A DNA stretch of 64,000 nt from Natronorubrum sediminis (GTDB taxonomy: Archaea; Halobacteriota; Halobacteria; Halobacteriales; Natrialbaceae). A model generated the notes under the pieces. The model was not told where the DNA came from. It did not search any database and saw only the letters and a list, made by a program, of their open reading frames with translations. Shown here one piece after another: positions 8,719 through 17,128 of the stretch. Both the position numbers and the translations under genes were made by a program. Every line of letters starts with the position of its first letter. The stretch's first letter is position 1. Location of the stretch: positions 1,054,001 to 1,118,000 of the forward strand of contig NZ_FNWL01000001.1 in NCBI RefSeq assembly GCF_900108095.1, given 5' to 3'.

Positions 8719-9921
8719 ATGAGTTATCGAACGGCGGTTCGTCGAGAAATTCGTGGACTGTGGGCCGGCGGCACCGGGAAAACGCTCCTGGCAATCGCCC
8801 TCGGGTGGGGGTTGCTCAACGGGACGCGGATGATCTACCCCGTTTTGTTGCCGTATTTCAGCGAGGACTTCGGACTCACGCTGACGACCGCCGGATTGCT
8901 CGTCACGATCATCTGGCTCTGCTACGCCATCGGTCAGGTGCCGGGTGGAATTCTCGCGGATCGCTACGGCGAGCGCCGGATTCTGACGATCAGCGTCTCG
9001 ATCGTGATCGTCGGCCTCGGACTCGTGCTCCTCGCCCCGACGGCGACGGTGTTGTTTCTGGCGACGGGATTCGTCGGATTCGGGCTCTCACAGTATCCGA
9101 TTGCGCGAATGACCGCCCTCTCTGATCTCTACCCGGATCGAATCGGAAGCGCACTGGGTGTGACGATGGCCGCTGGCGATATCGGACAGACCGTGTTGCC
9201 GCCGATCGCGAGCGTGCTCGCCGTCTGGGTTGCCTGGCAGGCCGGACTCGGCTACGTCCTCCCGGTCTTGGGACTCGCCGCCGTCATCATCTGGCTGACG
9301 CTACCAACGAGCGACTCGCCGACCGACTCGAGCGAAGACGATGCGGACACGGATTGGGGTGCCGTCAAGGAGACTTTCCGCAATCCGACGATTCTCTTCA
9401 CGGGCGTCGTAATGTTCGTCTTCCTCTTCGTCTGGCAGACGTTCTCGGCGTTCTATCCGACGTATCTGACCGTCGAGAAGGGAATCTCGCCGACGGTCGC
9501 CGGCGGACTGTTCGGGTTATTTTTCGCCGTCGGCGTCGTCATCAAACCCCTCGCCGGGACGGCCTACGATAGGATCGGGATTCGCGCGTCGCTGCCGCTC
9601 GTGCTCGGGGGCGCCGCGGTCGGCTTTGCCCTGCTTCCATCCGTCGAGGGGTTCTGGCCGATCGTCGGCGTAACGGTCCTGATGAGCACGATGCTCGGCT
9701 CCGGTGCGATTACCCAGTCGTATCTCACCGAAACGATCCCACCCGAAGTTCAGGGTACTGGGCTCGGCCTCATCCGCTCGAGTGCGTCAATGCTCGGCGC
9801 GACCGGCCCGGTCGTCTTCGGCTGGATCGCAGAGCAGGGGTACTTCGACGAGGGATACATCCTCATGGCGGTGATCGTCGGGCTCATCACACTCTTGACG
9901 CTACGAATGCCCCAGGAGTGA
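8719..9921 (+). CDS. MFS transporter
   Basis: A 400-residue major facilitator with about 12 hydrophobic helices in two halves, split by a charged loop 'DSPTDSSEDDADTDWGAVKETF' (about residues 197-218; shorter parts are diagnostic). The motif-A-like loop 'GGILADRYGERRIL' lies between helices 2 and 3. ATG 8719 ('MSYRTAVRREIRGLW') is preferred over the in-frame TTG 21 nt upstream. The substrate is unknown. The gene stands alone between etfA and the polyprenyl synthase, on the same strand. Confidence 0.88.
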   Translation: MSYRTAVRREIRGLWAGGTGKTLLAIALGWGLLNGTRMIYPVLLPYFSEDFGLTLTTAGLLVTIIWLCYAIGQVPGGILADRYGERRILTISVSIVIVGLGLVLLAPTATVLFLATGFVGFGLSQYPIARMTALSDLYPDRIGSALGVTMAAGDIGQTVLPPIASVLAVWVAWQAGLGYVLPVLGLAAVIIWLTLPTSDSPTDSSEDDADTDWGAVKETFRNPTILFTGVVMFVFLFVWQTFSAFYPTYLTVEKGISPTVAGGLFGLFFAVGVVIKPLAGTAYDRIGIRASLPLVLGGAAVGFALLPSVEGFWPIVGVTVLMSTMLGSGAITQSYLTETIPPEVQGTGLGLIRSSASMLGATGPVVFGWIAEQGYFDEGYILMAVIVGLITLLTLRMPQE

Positions 9922-9973
9922 GGGCCGACTCACTCCAGGAGTGTCAGTATGCTCGATGGGTCCTGATCCGTCA

Positions 9974-9986
9974 CCTACTTTTTACC
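9974..9986 (+). promoter_or_regulatory. TATA-like box of the polyprenyl synthase gene
   Basis: CCTACTTTTTACC is an AT-rich TATA-like core centred about 26 nt before the ATG at 10006. This again implies a leaderless or nearly leaderless transcript. Confidence 0.45.
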
Positions 9987-10005
9987 CCCGTCCTAAGCGC
10001 TGGCA

Positions 10006-10848
10006 ATGGAACGTCTGGAGCGTCGTCGGGCGCTGATCGAGGAGCGCCTCGTCGAGGTAGTCGACGGCCTCGAGCCGGACGCGCTACAGGAGGAAGTTCG
10101 TCACACGGCACTCTCAGGTGGGAAACGCGTCCGGCCGATGGTAACGGTGTTGGCCTGTGAAACGGTCGGCGGAACGACGACAGACGCGGTCGATTTCGGC
10201 GTCGGAATCGAACTCGTCCACAGTGCGTCACTCGTCATCGACGACATCATCGATCGCTCCGAGTTGCGTCGCGGGACGACCAGCGCGTGGGCCGAGTTCG
10301 GCTACGGGCCAGCAATCGTCTCGAGTGACGGATTGCTTGGCGAGGCCTTTGCGCTCTTCTCTGCGGATCCGAACGCGATGCAGGTGGTCACCGAAGCGAT
10401 GGTCGAACTCGGCGTCGGCGAAGCAACGGAGTTGGCAGCCGAACCCGAGAGCGAAGCGGAGTACATGACACTCGCCCGGCGGAAGACGGGGGCACTCTTT
10501 CGCGCCGCCGCCGAACTCGGCGCGATCGCCGCCGATTCGGATCCGGTTACCGTCGAAGCGCTCGGCGAGTACGCCGAACGGGTCGGCATCGCGTTTCAGA
10601 TCCGAGACGACGTCCTCGACGCGATCGCGGACCCGGACGACCTCGGCAAACCGACCGGCCACGACGCCGCCCTCGAGCGGCCGTCGGTCGTACAGGTGAC
10701 CGATCTCACACCCGAGGAAGCAAACGTTCGGGCCAGACAGGAGTCGGATCGTGCCATCGAGGCCCTCGAGCGCGTCGAGGTCGTCGACCCGACGGCCAGA
10801 GAGTACCTCCTCGAACTGGCGCGGTTCGTCGTCGAACGCGAGCGGTAG
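10006..10848 (+). CDS. Polyprenyl (geranylgeranyl/farnesyl) diphosphate synthase
   Basis: A 280-residue all-trans isoprenyl diphosphate synthase. The first aspartate-rich motif DDIID is at residues 79-83 and the second, DDVLD, at 201-205; 'ALSGGKRVRPMV' at about 35-46 is the isopentenyl-diphosphate-binding region. The enzyme condenses IPP with allylic diphosphates for archaeal ether lipids or quinone side chains. It is shorter than the main haloarchaeal IdsA (usually about 340-350 residues), so it may be a second paralogue. The region following DDIID reads RSELRRG, close to the usual LRRG. Product chain length cannot be predicted safely. Confidence 0.9.
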   Translation: MERLERRRALIEERLVEVVDGLEPDALQEEVRHTALSGGKRVRPMVTVLACETVGGTTTDAVDFGVGIELVHSASLVIDDIIDRSELRRGTTSAWAEFGYGPAIVSSDGLLGEAFALFSADPNAMQVVTEAMVELGVGEATELAAEPESEAEYMTLARRKTGALFRAAAELGAIAADSDPVTVEALGEYAERVGIAFQIRDDVLDAIADPDDLGKPTGHDAALERPSVVQVTDLTPEEANVRARQESDRAIEALERVEVVDPTAREYLLELARFVVERER

Positions 10849-10889
10849 AATCGGATCCGTCGAGCGAACAGATCGAGCGGAGCAGGCGT

Positions 10890-12020
10890 CTATGCACCGT
10901 CGAAATCCCGCGTTCCCTCCTCGACGTCTTGTTCTGGGTCGCTCGACTCCGCAAATCGGGACTCGAGGACGGCGAACGCGAGCGTACTCACGATACCGAG
11001 GAGCGTGCCGGCGGTCAACGCCATCGCGAGGTAGCTCATCTCGACGACGTCGAGGAAGTACGCGCTGACGGCGTGCAAGACGAAGGCGATCGAAATGACG
11101 TAGAAGGGCGCGTTGAGATAGCGCCACTCGAAGCGACCTGCGATGTACTCGTCGGTGATCTGTCCGAGACTGGTCGTGAGCGCTGCGGCGGCGAACCACT
11201 GAATCGAGCCGTAGACGAACGCCGCGAGCATGACCGGTGCACCCACTCGGCCGGGCGTGGTTTCTTGAACGCCGTCGAAGGTATCGAGGCCGCTGACCGC
11301 ACCGAGGACGAACAGGGCGGCAGCGACGACGTAGGCGAGCAACGTGGTGCGCCCGGCATAGAGCAGTCGACGCGTTCGCTCGACGGTGTCGTCGAGTCGC
11401 TCGCCGAGACCGAGTCCTCGAGAGATGAGGTACAACCCGAGCAACGCCGACGTCGTCCCGAGAACGAATCCGGGCATATCCAGTGCGGAGCCGATCAACG
11501 CGAGTGGATAGATGAGCAACAGGATGCCGAGTGGGATCAACACCGTTCCGCGCGTTTCGGGGTCGTCGAGCACCTGTTTGATCGTGTAGTACATCGACTC
11601 GAGGTTCTGTGCCTGACGAACGACGACGCGACGGACGCCGTCGATGGGAACCCGTGATCGGATGATGGGGATGACCGATTCGTCCTGTGCGCCGTCGGTG
11701 ACGACGAGCGCAGTGACGTCCTCGGCAGTCGAGACGCTCGCGAGGACGGTATCGACCTCGTCGCCGACCTCCCGATTCGCTTTCACGTCGCCCTCGTCGT
11801 TGCCGGTGACGACGGCGACTTCGACGCTCTCGTTGCGATCAGCGAGGTCGTCGTAGATGTGTAACCCCTGGAAGATGACGTTGACGTCGGAATCCTCCGG
11901 ATCTGCAGTCGCGAGTGCGACGGCTGCCTCCTCGACGGGGTCGCGGCCGATAACCGGGGTCGAAAACCCGGTTTTTCGCCCGAGGTCGTCGTCGAGGTCG
12001 ACACAGAGGACCAACAGCAT
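10890..12020 (-). CDS. DUF373 family membrane protein
   Basis: A 376-residue archaeal DUF373 protein. The ATG at 12020 is chosen because the family begins 'MLLVLCVDLDDDLGRKTG'; a longer frame adds 11 residues. The N-terminal soluble domain (about 1-140) has the conserved 'CVDLDDDLG' and a 'GLHIYDDL' segment. The C-terminal part has about six hydrophobic helices (about 155-355). The function is unknown; the Asp-rich N-terminus suggests metal or nucleotide binding. The tail 'DVEEGTRDFDGA' is cytoplasmic-like. It converges with the polyprenyl synthase gene. Confidence 0.88.
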   Translation of the reverse strand: MLLVLCVDLDDDLGRKTGFSTPVIGRDPVEEAAVALATADPEDSDVNVIFQGLHIYDDLADRNESVEVAVVTGNDEGDVKANREVGDEVDTVLASVSTAEDVTALVVTDGAQDESVIPIIRSRVPIDGVRRVVVRQAQNLESMYYTIKQVLDDPETRGTVLIPLGILLLIYPLALIGSALDMPGFVLGTTSALLGLYLISRGLGLGERLDDTVERTRRLLYAGRTTLLAYVVAAALFVLGAVSGLDTFDGVQETTPGRVGAPVMLAAFVYGSIQWFAAAALTTSLGQITDEYIAGRFEWRYLNAPFYVISIAFVLHAVSAYFLDVVEMSYLAMALTAGTLLGIVSTLAFAVLESRFAESSDPEQDVEEGTRDFDGA

Positions 12021-12145
12021 ATAATCGAACGTTCGCGTGCGGGGTATTTCCATCTTCTGGGAACGACAGAAAACGAACGTGTCTGTGGTAAACGGTTTCC
12101 ACCATTGCCACTCGTAAGCCGCCCCCGGTTCCGTCTGCCAGAGCG

Positions 12146-14026
12146 TTACTCGAGTACCCTGACGCCGCTGATCTCGAATCGAGCGCCGCCACCACGGCTC
12201 TCACGGGCACTCGCCGTCCAGCCGTGAGCAGCGGCGATTCCGTCGACGATTGCCAATCCGAGGCCCGTCCCGTCGCTCGTGGTCGTGTGGCCGAATTCGA
12301 AGAGTTTCTCGGGATCCGTCTCGAACCCGCTGCCGTCGTCAGCGACGTAAAACCCACTCGTCGAGCCGTCGTTCTCGAGCAAACCGACAGTCACGGTCAC
12401 GTCCGTGTCGACGTGCCCCTCGTCCCGTTCGGATTCCAGGTCAGAGCCCGCGTTCCCGTGCTCGACGGCGTTCCGGAACAAGTTCTCGAGGAGTGCACGG
12501 ACGCGGCCTTCGTCGGCGCTGATCGTGGCGTCGATCGAACACGCGAGTGTGGCTCCGGTCGTATCGACGGCGTTCCAGGACTCCTGGACGAGTCGCGGGA
12601 GATCGACCGGCTCGAGTTCGCCGACACGCTGTCCGTGGCGAGCGAGCGAGAGGAGTTCCTCGATTAGGTCGTCCATTCGGTCCAGCGAGTGGCGAATCTG
12701 CTCGACCGATCCCATCTTGGTGTCGGTCTCGACCTGACACTCGTTCGCGTGGAGTTCGAGGTTTCCCTGGGCGACGTTCAACGGATTTCGCAGGTCGTGA
12801 CTGACGACGCCCGCGAACTCCTCGAGTCGATCGTTCTGGTGCTCGAGTTCGCGCTGATAGCGGCGGCGTTTCGTAATGTCTCGAATCGCGTGGATCGTCC
12901 CGGCAAACGACCCGTCCTCGAGTGGGAGTAATTTCGTGTGCACGTCGTGAATCCGTTCTTCGCCCTCCGGTGCCTGGAAGCGAACGTGATACTCCGCTCG
13001 CTCGAGGTCACTCGACGAGGAGAGCAACTCTCGAACCTGATCGTTGAACTTATCGATGACGTGACCGTCGTAATACCCTCGATCCACGAGTTCCGGAAAC
13101 CGCATGCCGCGGAGTTCCGCCGCGTCTTCTGCGAACGCGTCGGCAAACTCGTCGTTGAACCTCTCGATCGTCGCGTCAGCTCCGAGGATAAACAGCGAAA
13201 TCGGCGCGAGTTGAATAATCTCCTCGTACTGTATTAACTCTCGTTCTCGTCGTTTTCTATCCGTAATATCCCGGATAACAGCCGTCGATCCGGTCATATT
13301 GCCGTCCTCGTCGGTTACCATCGCGAGGTTCGCTTCGCCGACCCAGCGGTTGTCGTTTCGACCGAGACTAACTTCGTATCGAGTGGACGTGCTATTCCCC
13401 TGTCGCAACTGTCGAACTGTCTTTGCACCACGCTCGAGTCCGTCTCGAGAGATGAGATCAGAAATGTGGGTCCCGACGACGGCCTCACGGTCGGTTTCCA
13501 CCAGTCGACAAAACGCCTCGTTAGCGACCGTACAGATCCCGTCAGAATCGAGTACGTACATCGGATCGGTATTCGATTCCACGAGCGTCCGATAGCGCTC
13601 GAGTTCGCGTTCGCTCCGACGCTGTGCACGACTCGTCCGGTACCGGTCGACGGCATTTTCGATACGGTTTACGAGTACCGTATACTGGTCTATTCCCGAC
13701 CCCTTCTGCAGGTAGTCCGTGACGCCGGCCGAAATCGCGTCGCTGGCGATCTCTTCTGACCCCTTCCCGGTAAACAGAATAAACGGGAGTTCGGGATCGC
13801 GATCGCGGACAGCGTCGAGTAACTCGAGGCCGTCCATACCCGGCATGTCGTAGTCACTGACGACGCAATCGATCCGATCGCGCTCCGTGAGTCGGGAAAG
13901 TGCGTCGTGACCACAGCCTGCCGTAACGACGGTAAACTCCTCACCCGTTCGCTCGAGCGCCGTCGTCGTCAGTGCTCGGACGTCCGGGTCGTCGTCGACG
14001 CACAGTACGGATATCCCGGAAGTCAT
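12146..14026 (-). CDS. Hybrid sensor: receiver-PAS-PAS-histidine kinase
   Basis: A 626-residue signalling protein. Residues 1-120 are a response-regulator receiver domain ('VLCVDDDPD'; phosphoacceptor D58 in 'VVSDYDMPGMDG'; conserved K in 'DYLQKG'). Two PAS domains follow (about 145-260 and 270-385, each preceded by coiled linkers 'RERELIQYEE' and 'RRRYQRELEHQ'). The HisKA box is 'FAGVVSHDLRNPLN' (phosphorylated His in SHD), and the HATPase domain has 'LFRNAVEHG' (N-box) and 'YVADDGSGF'. No membrane helix is visible, so it is probably cytoplasmic. The N-terminal receiver suggests it is itself an output of another kinase. The stimulus is unknown. Confidence 0.9.
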   Translation of the reverse strand: MTSGISVLCVDDDPDVRALTTTALERTGEEFTVVTAGCGHDALSRLTERDRIDCVVSDYDMPGMDGLELLDAVRDRDPELPFILFTGKGSEEIASDAISAGVTDYLQKGSGIDQYTVLVNRIENAVDRYRTSRAQRRSERELERYRTLVESNTDPMYVLDSDGICTVANEAFCRLVETDREAVVGTHISDLISRDGLERGAKTVRQLRQGNSTSTRYEVSLGRNDNRWVGEANLAMVTDEDGNMTGSTAVIRDITDRKRRERELIQYEEIIQLAPISLFILGADATIERFNDEFADAFAEDAAELRGMRFPELVDRGYYDGHVIDKFNDQVRELLSSSSDLERAEYHVRFQAPEGEERIHDVHTKLLPLEDGSFAGTIHAIRDITKRRRYQRELEHQNDRLEEFAGVVSHDLRNPLNVAQGNLELHANECQVETDTKMGSVEQIRHSLDRMDDLIEELLSLARHGQRVGELEPVDLPRLVQESWNAVDTTGATLACSIDATISADEGRVRALLENLFRNAVEHGNAGSDLESERDEGHVDTDVTVTVGLLENDGSTSGFYVADDGSGFETDPEKLFEFGHTTTSDGTGLGLAIVDGIAAAHGWTASARESRGGGARFEISGVRVLE

Positions 14027-14242
14027 CTGTTAGCAATCGGTTGGGTGTCGACCTATAATAGTACACGGGCCGATTGAGAGGCACTTGGCCTTGAGTCACC
14101 TCGTTTCGCCCGGGGCAAACGCGCTCGAGAGCGATTGGGACGCGGATATTTGAGCGCTAGATCGTGTGCAGCGCCCTCACACCTCGTGCAGCCGTCTTCG
14201 TTTCGCACGGCTTTTGTGGGTCGGGCCGGTAGGTTCCCTCGA

Positions 14243-15238
14243 ATGATCTCGAAGGGCTGTGAGCAGTGCGCGAAAGGCGGCAAGATGGTGTTGTTCGTCT
14301 ACGGTTACTGCGACCAGCGCGACTGCTTTTACTGCCCGCTCGGTGAGAACCGCAAGAACGTGACCGACGTCTACGCCAACGAACGTCTCGTCGAAGACGA
14401 CGAAGACGTCCTGACGGAAGCCCACCGAATGGACGCACTCGGCACGTCGATCACCGGCGGCGAACCACAGGAAGCCCTCGAGCGAACCTGTCACTACCTC
14501 GAACTCCTCAAAGACGAGTTCGGCGAGGATCACCACACCCACCTCTATACGGGCATTCCAGGCGGCCGTGAAAACATGCGCCGGCTCTCCGAAGCCGGCC
14601 TCGACGAAATTCGCTTTCACCCGCCACTCGAGCTATGGGGCGAGATGCACGGCACCGAGTGGGAAGAGATTCTCTACATCGCTCGCGAGGAAGGACTCAC
14701 GCCGGCGTTCGAAATTCCCGGTATCCGGCCGGAGCCGGAGTTTCTCGAGTTTCTCGACGAGGGCGCAGCTGACTTTTGTAACGTCAACGAGTTCGAGATG
14801 AGCGACGGAAACTACCGCCGGATGCAAGAGGAGGGCTTCGAACTCAAAGAAGACCACATGAGCGCCGTCGACGGCACTCGAGACGAAATCCTCGAGACGA
14901 TGGGCGACCACGAGCGCGTCTATTTCTGTACGTCGGTGTTCAAAGACGCCGCACAACACCGCCGTCGGCTCAAGCGAATGGCCAGAAACATTCGCCGCGA
15001 GTTCGACGACGTGACCGACGACGGAACGCTCGTCTACGGCAAAACACAGACCGAACCGGAGCGATTCGAAGCGCTTGGCGTCCCAGAGGAGTTCTACACG
15101 ACCAAAACGAACCACGTCGAAGTCGCCTGGTGGCTCTTAGAGGAGATGATCGAAGAAGGCGACCTCGAGGACGGCGAAATCGTCGAACAGTATCCGACGT
15201 ACGACGGGCAGGTCGTCGAGCGGACGCCCCTAGCGTAA
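14243..15238 (+). CDS. Radical SAM protein (COG2108-like) with CX4CX2C cluster motif
   Basis: A 331-residue protein. The ATG at 14243 starts 'MISKGCEQCAKGGKMVLFVY'; a longer frame adds 36 basic residues. The cluster motif is C23-x4-C28-x2-C31 ('CDQRDCFYC') instead of the canonical CX3CX2C, and a 'CEQC' pair precedes it at C6/C9. 'TSITGGEPQEAL' is the GGEP SAM-binding strand. The barrel continues to about residue 230, with 'EIPGIRPEPEFLEFL' and 'NVNEFEMSD'. It resembles the archaeal group once described as related to pyruvate formate-lyase activating enzymes. Substrate unknown. Its last codons are copied in the duplicated DNA behind it. Confidence 0.85.
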   Translation: MISKGCEQCAKGGKMVLFVYGYCDQRDCFYCPLGENRKNVTDVYANERLVEDDEDVLTEAHRMDALGTSITGGEPQEALERTCHYLELLKDEFGEDHHTHLYTGIPGGRENMRRLSEAGLDEIRFHPPLELWGEMHGTEWEEILYIAREEGLTPAFEIPGIRPEPEFLEFLDEGAADFCNVNEFEMSDGNYRRMQEEGFELKEDHMSAVDGTRDEILETMGDHERVYFCTSVFKDAAQHRRRLKRMARNIRREFDDVTDDGTLVYGKTQTEPERFEALGVPEEFYTTKTNHVEVAWWLLEEMIEEGDLEDGEIVEQYPTYDGQVVERTPLA

Positions 15239-15341
15239 TCTGCGCGAGCGAAGCCACGGAGTGCGAAGCGAGCGTTTTTGGAGGAGATTTTTCGAGGAGG
15301 GTGAGCGAGCGAACCTGACGAGAAAAAGGTCCGTGTGTCAA
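15212..15341 (+). repeat. Tandem duplication unit 1 (gene end plus T-rich element, copy B)
   Basis: The 23 bp GTCGTCGAGCGGACGCCCCTAGC (split here: GTCGTCGAGCGG then ACGCCCCTAGC) begins at 15212 in the last codons of the radical SAM gene and again at 15342, exactly 130 bp later. Behind it, unit 1 has CGCGAGCGAAG..., GCGAGCG, T5, GGAGGAGA, T5 and CGAGGAGGGTGAGCGAGCGAAC. This is the diverged sister of unit 2 and of the element after etfA. Confidence 0.7.
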
Positions 15342-15470
15342 GTCGTCGAGCGGACGCCCCTAGCATAACGGACCGCGAGTGAACGGTGTGAACGAGCGGA
15401 CTTTTTTGGTCGAGGTTTTTTGGAGGAGCGGTGAGTGACCGAAGGGAACGAACCCGACGAGCGGGACCGT
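15342..15470 (+). repeat. Tandem duplication unit 2 (gene-end copy plus T-rich element, copy C)
   Basis: Repeats the 23-bp end of the radical SAM gene, including an in-register copy of its last codons, then CGCGAGTGAACG..., GAGCGGAC, T6, GGTCGAGG, T6 and GGAGGAGCGGTGAGTGACCG. It is non-coding here. The unit is diverged from unit 1 by point changes and small indels in the AT/GC tail but not in the first 23 bp, which suggests recent copying or conversion of the coding end. Confidence 0.7.
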
Positions 15471-15480
15471 CGGTCCCGCT
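15460..15480 (+). terminator. Perfect 9-bp hairpin
   Basis: AGCGGGACC, loop GTC, GGTCCCGCT: a perfect 9-bp stem with a 3-nt loop. It closes the duplicated region and lies between the radical SAM gene and the convergent membrane HTH gene. It may end transcripts or act as an RNA 3' end; no T-run follows directly. Confidence 0.4.
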
Positions 15481-15587
15481 GACCATGCGAGCGGACGCTT
15501 TGCGTGCGGGCAGAAGAGGTAGTGAGTGACGCGAGCGAATCCACTAGAAAACGACGAGAATTGAAAACGTGTGTATCGCCGCAGGCG

Positions 15588-16970
15588 TCACTCGAGTTCG
15601 GTGGGATCGATTTCGGGAAGCGTGATGAGATTTTCCCGACCGATTCGGAGCTTTTCGATGTCGTCCTCGTCGTCCATCTTAGAGAGGAGTTGTGAAACCT
15701 TGGCGTTCGACCAGCCGGTCTCGTTGACGATCGTCGCCTGCTTCATTCGGCCGCCGTTCTGGGTAATCATTTGCAAGACGCGCTCTTCGTCACTCAACAA
15801 CTCAGGATCAACCCCGGCGGCTTCCTCTTCGAACTCGAGGTGGGTCCCCATGTCACGTGAGCCGTCAGTTGCGGCGGGATGTGAGCCAGCCGACTCCCCT
15901 CGAGGGGAATCGGTCGAATGCGTCGGTTCATCCTCCGGGCGTCCGGATTCGTCACTGCCAACCAGCGATCGAACTTTGGCGGCCATACCCGGGAAGCCGA
16001 GCGCGGCGATGGACGCTGGGGCGCGCTCGAGCGGTGATGGGAGCTCGATAGTCGTATTTCGTTGCACGTAGAGGTAGCCGATGGTACCGACCGCGACCAC
16101 GACACCGATTCCCGTGAGTGCCCAAAGTATCGTCCCGAGTGCGGGCGGCACGATTCCGCCGCTGTGGACGAAGACGACGTCGATGTCCTGTTCGGAGAAC
16201 TCGTGTGGTCCCTCCCACTCGAGTTGGGTGGACGTGTCGGTGCCGAGTGCGTAGTCTTCCGGTGGTTCGAGGACGAGTCGTTGGTTCTCAGTCAGCGAGA
16301 GCCAGGACCCGTCTTCGGTCTGAAACGCGTCACCGACGTGAATCTGATCGTCGTCGTCGACTGCTGCGAAGTTACTCCAGACGAACGAGTAGGAGACGAC
16401 GCCGACGTGTACGTCTTCGGCGTCCACGTCGTCCTCGAGGTCGAGTTCGTCTTCGTTGATATCGCCGACATCTTCAGCGGGTTCGACCGTCTGCTCCTCC
16501 CAGCCGGGGTCTTGAATTTCCATGGAACGGTCGGTCTCTTCCGACGCACCCGCTGCACGGTCTTCGAACAACCCGGGGTCGACGATAGTGTTCTGGTGAG
16601 AGCTCGTGACCTCGTCGGCCCACTCCTCGAAGTCCTCGATATTTTCCTCGTCTGTCAGGATGAACCGACTCTCGATCGTCCAGTGGGCATTCCCGTCTGC
16701 GTCCATGCTGACCCGCAGTACCTGTCTCGCATCGGAATCATCTGGTGGGTCGATGGCCGTCAGTGATTCTGAACGTTCGGCGATCGGAGATGAGGACGCC
16801 GCGGACGAATCGTCGGACTCGAGTGTTGCGTGGGTACCGTCGAGATTCTGAGAGGCATCCACCGGTTCATCAACAGTTGCGGACGCTGATGGCATCCCGG
16901 CGACCACACCGATGGTCGACGTAAAGAGAAGGACGGTGAGGCCAATCGTAACGGCAGTGGATACCCGCAT
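15588..16970 (-). CDS. Membrane-anchored winged-helix regulator (signal peptide-sensor-TM-wHTH)
   Basis: A 460-residue protein. The ATG at 16970 ('MRVSTAVTIGLTVLLFTST') starts a signal peptide with an 'ASA-TV' type cleavage region; a longer frame adds 12 residues. A large acidic extracytoplasmic domain (about 30-275) is followed by one membrane helix, 'TILWALTGIGVVVAVGTIGYLY' (about 280-300, given in part). Then come a low-complexity linker and a C-terminal winged helix (about 390-450: 'DEERVLQMITQNGGRMKQ', 'TGWSNAKVSQLLSKMDD'). The topology places the sensor outside and the DNA-binding domain inside. It is divergent from the secreted-protein gene at 17129, so they may share regulation. Confidence 0.82.
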   Translation of the reverse strand: MRVSTAVTIGLTVLLFTSTIGVVAGMPSASATVDEPVDASQNLDGTHATLESDDSSAASSSPIAERSESLTAIDPPDDSDARQVLRVSMDADGNAHWTIESRFILTDEENIEDFEEWADEVTSSHQNTIVDPGLFEDRAAGASEETDRSMEIQDPGWEEQTVEPAEDVGDINEDELDLEDDVDAEDVHVGVVSYSFVWSNFAAVDDDDQIHVGDAFQTEDGSWLSLTENQRLVLEPPEDYALGTDTSTQLEWEGPHEFSEQDIDVVFVHSGGIVPPALGTILWALTGIGVVVAVGTIGYLYVQRNTTIELPSPLERAPASIAALGFPGMAAKVRSLVGSDESGRPEDEPTHSTDSPRGESAGSHPAATDGSRDMGTHLEFEEEAAGVDPELLSDEERVLQMITQNGGRMKQATIVNETGWSNAKVSQLLSKMDDEDDIEKLRIGRENLITLPEIDPTELE

Positions 16971-17128
16971 GCGTACCAACCGGTGGTTTCCCCGGGGAAA
17001 AAACACTTTCCATCGGAAAATAACGTCTCCCGATCAATGGAAAATAGTGTGACAGTCAGATTCACGTACCAGTCGAGGCGACAGACGGTGCGACTCGTTT
17101 TTGTATCAGGAGCCTAAACAGTGGCTCG

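Larger units (their letters stand above)
15239..15587. other. 349-bp intergenic region filled by gene-end repeats
   Basis: No coding sequence is supported here. The region holds the rest of duplication unit 1, unit 2 and the hairpin at 15460-15480, then about 100 bp of plain GC-rich sequence up to the stop of the minus-strand gene at 15588. Confidence 0.6.
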
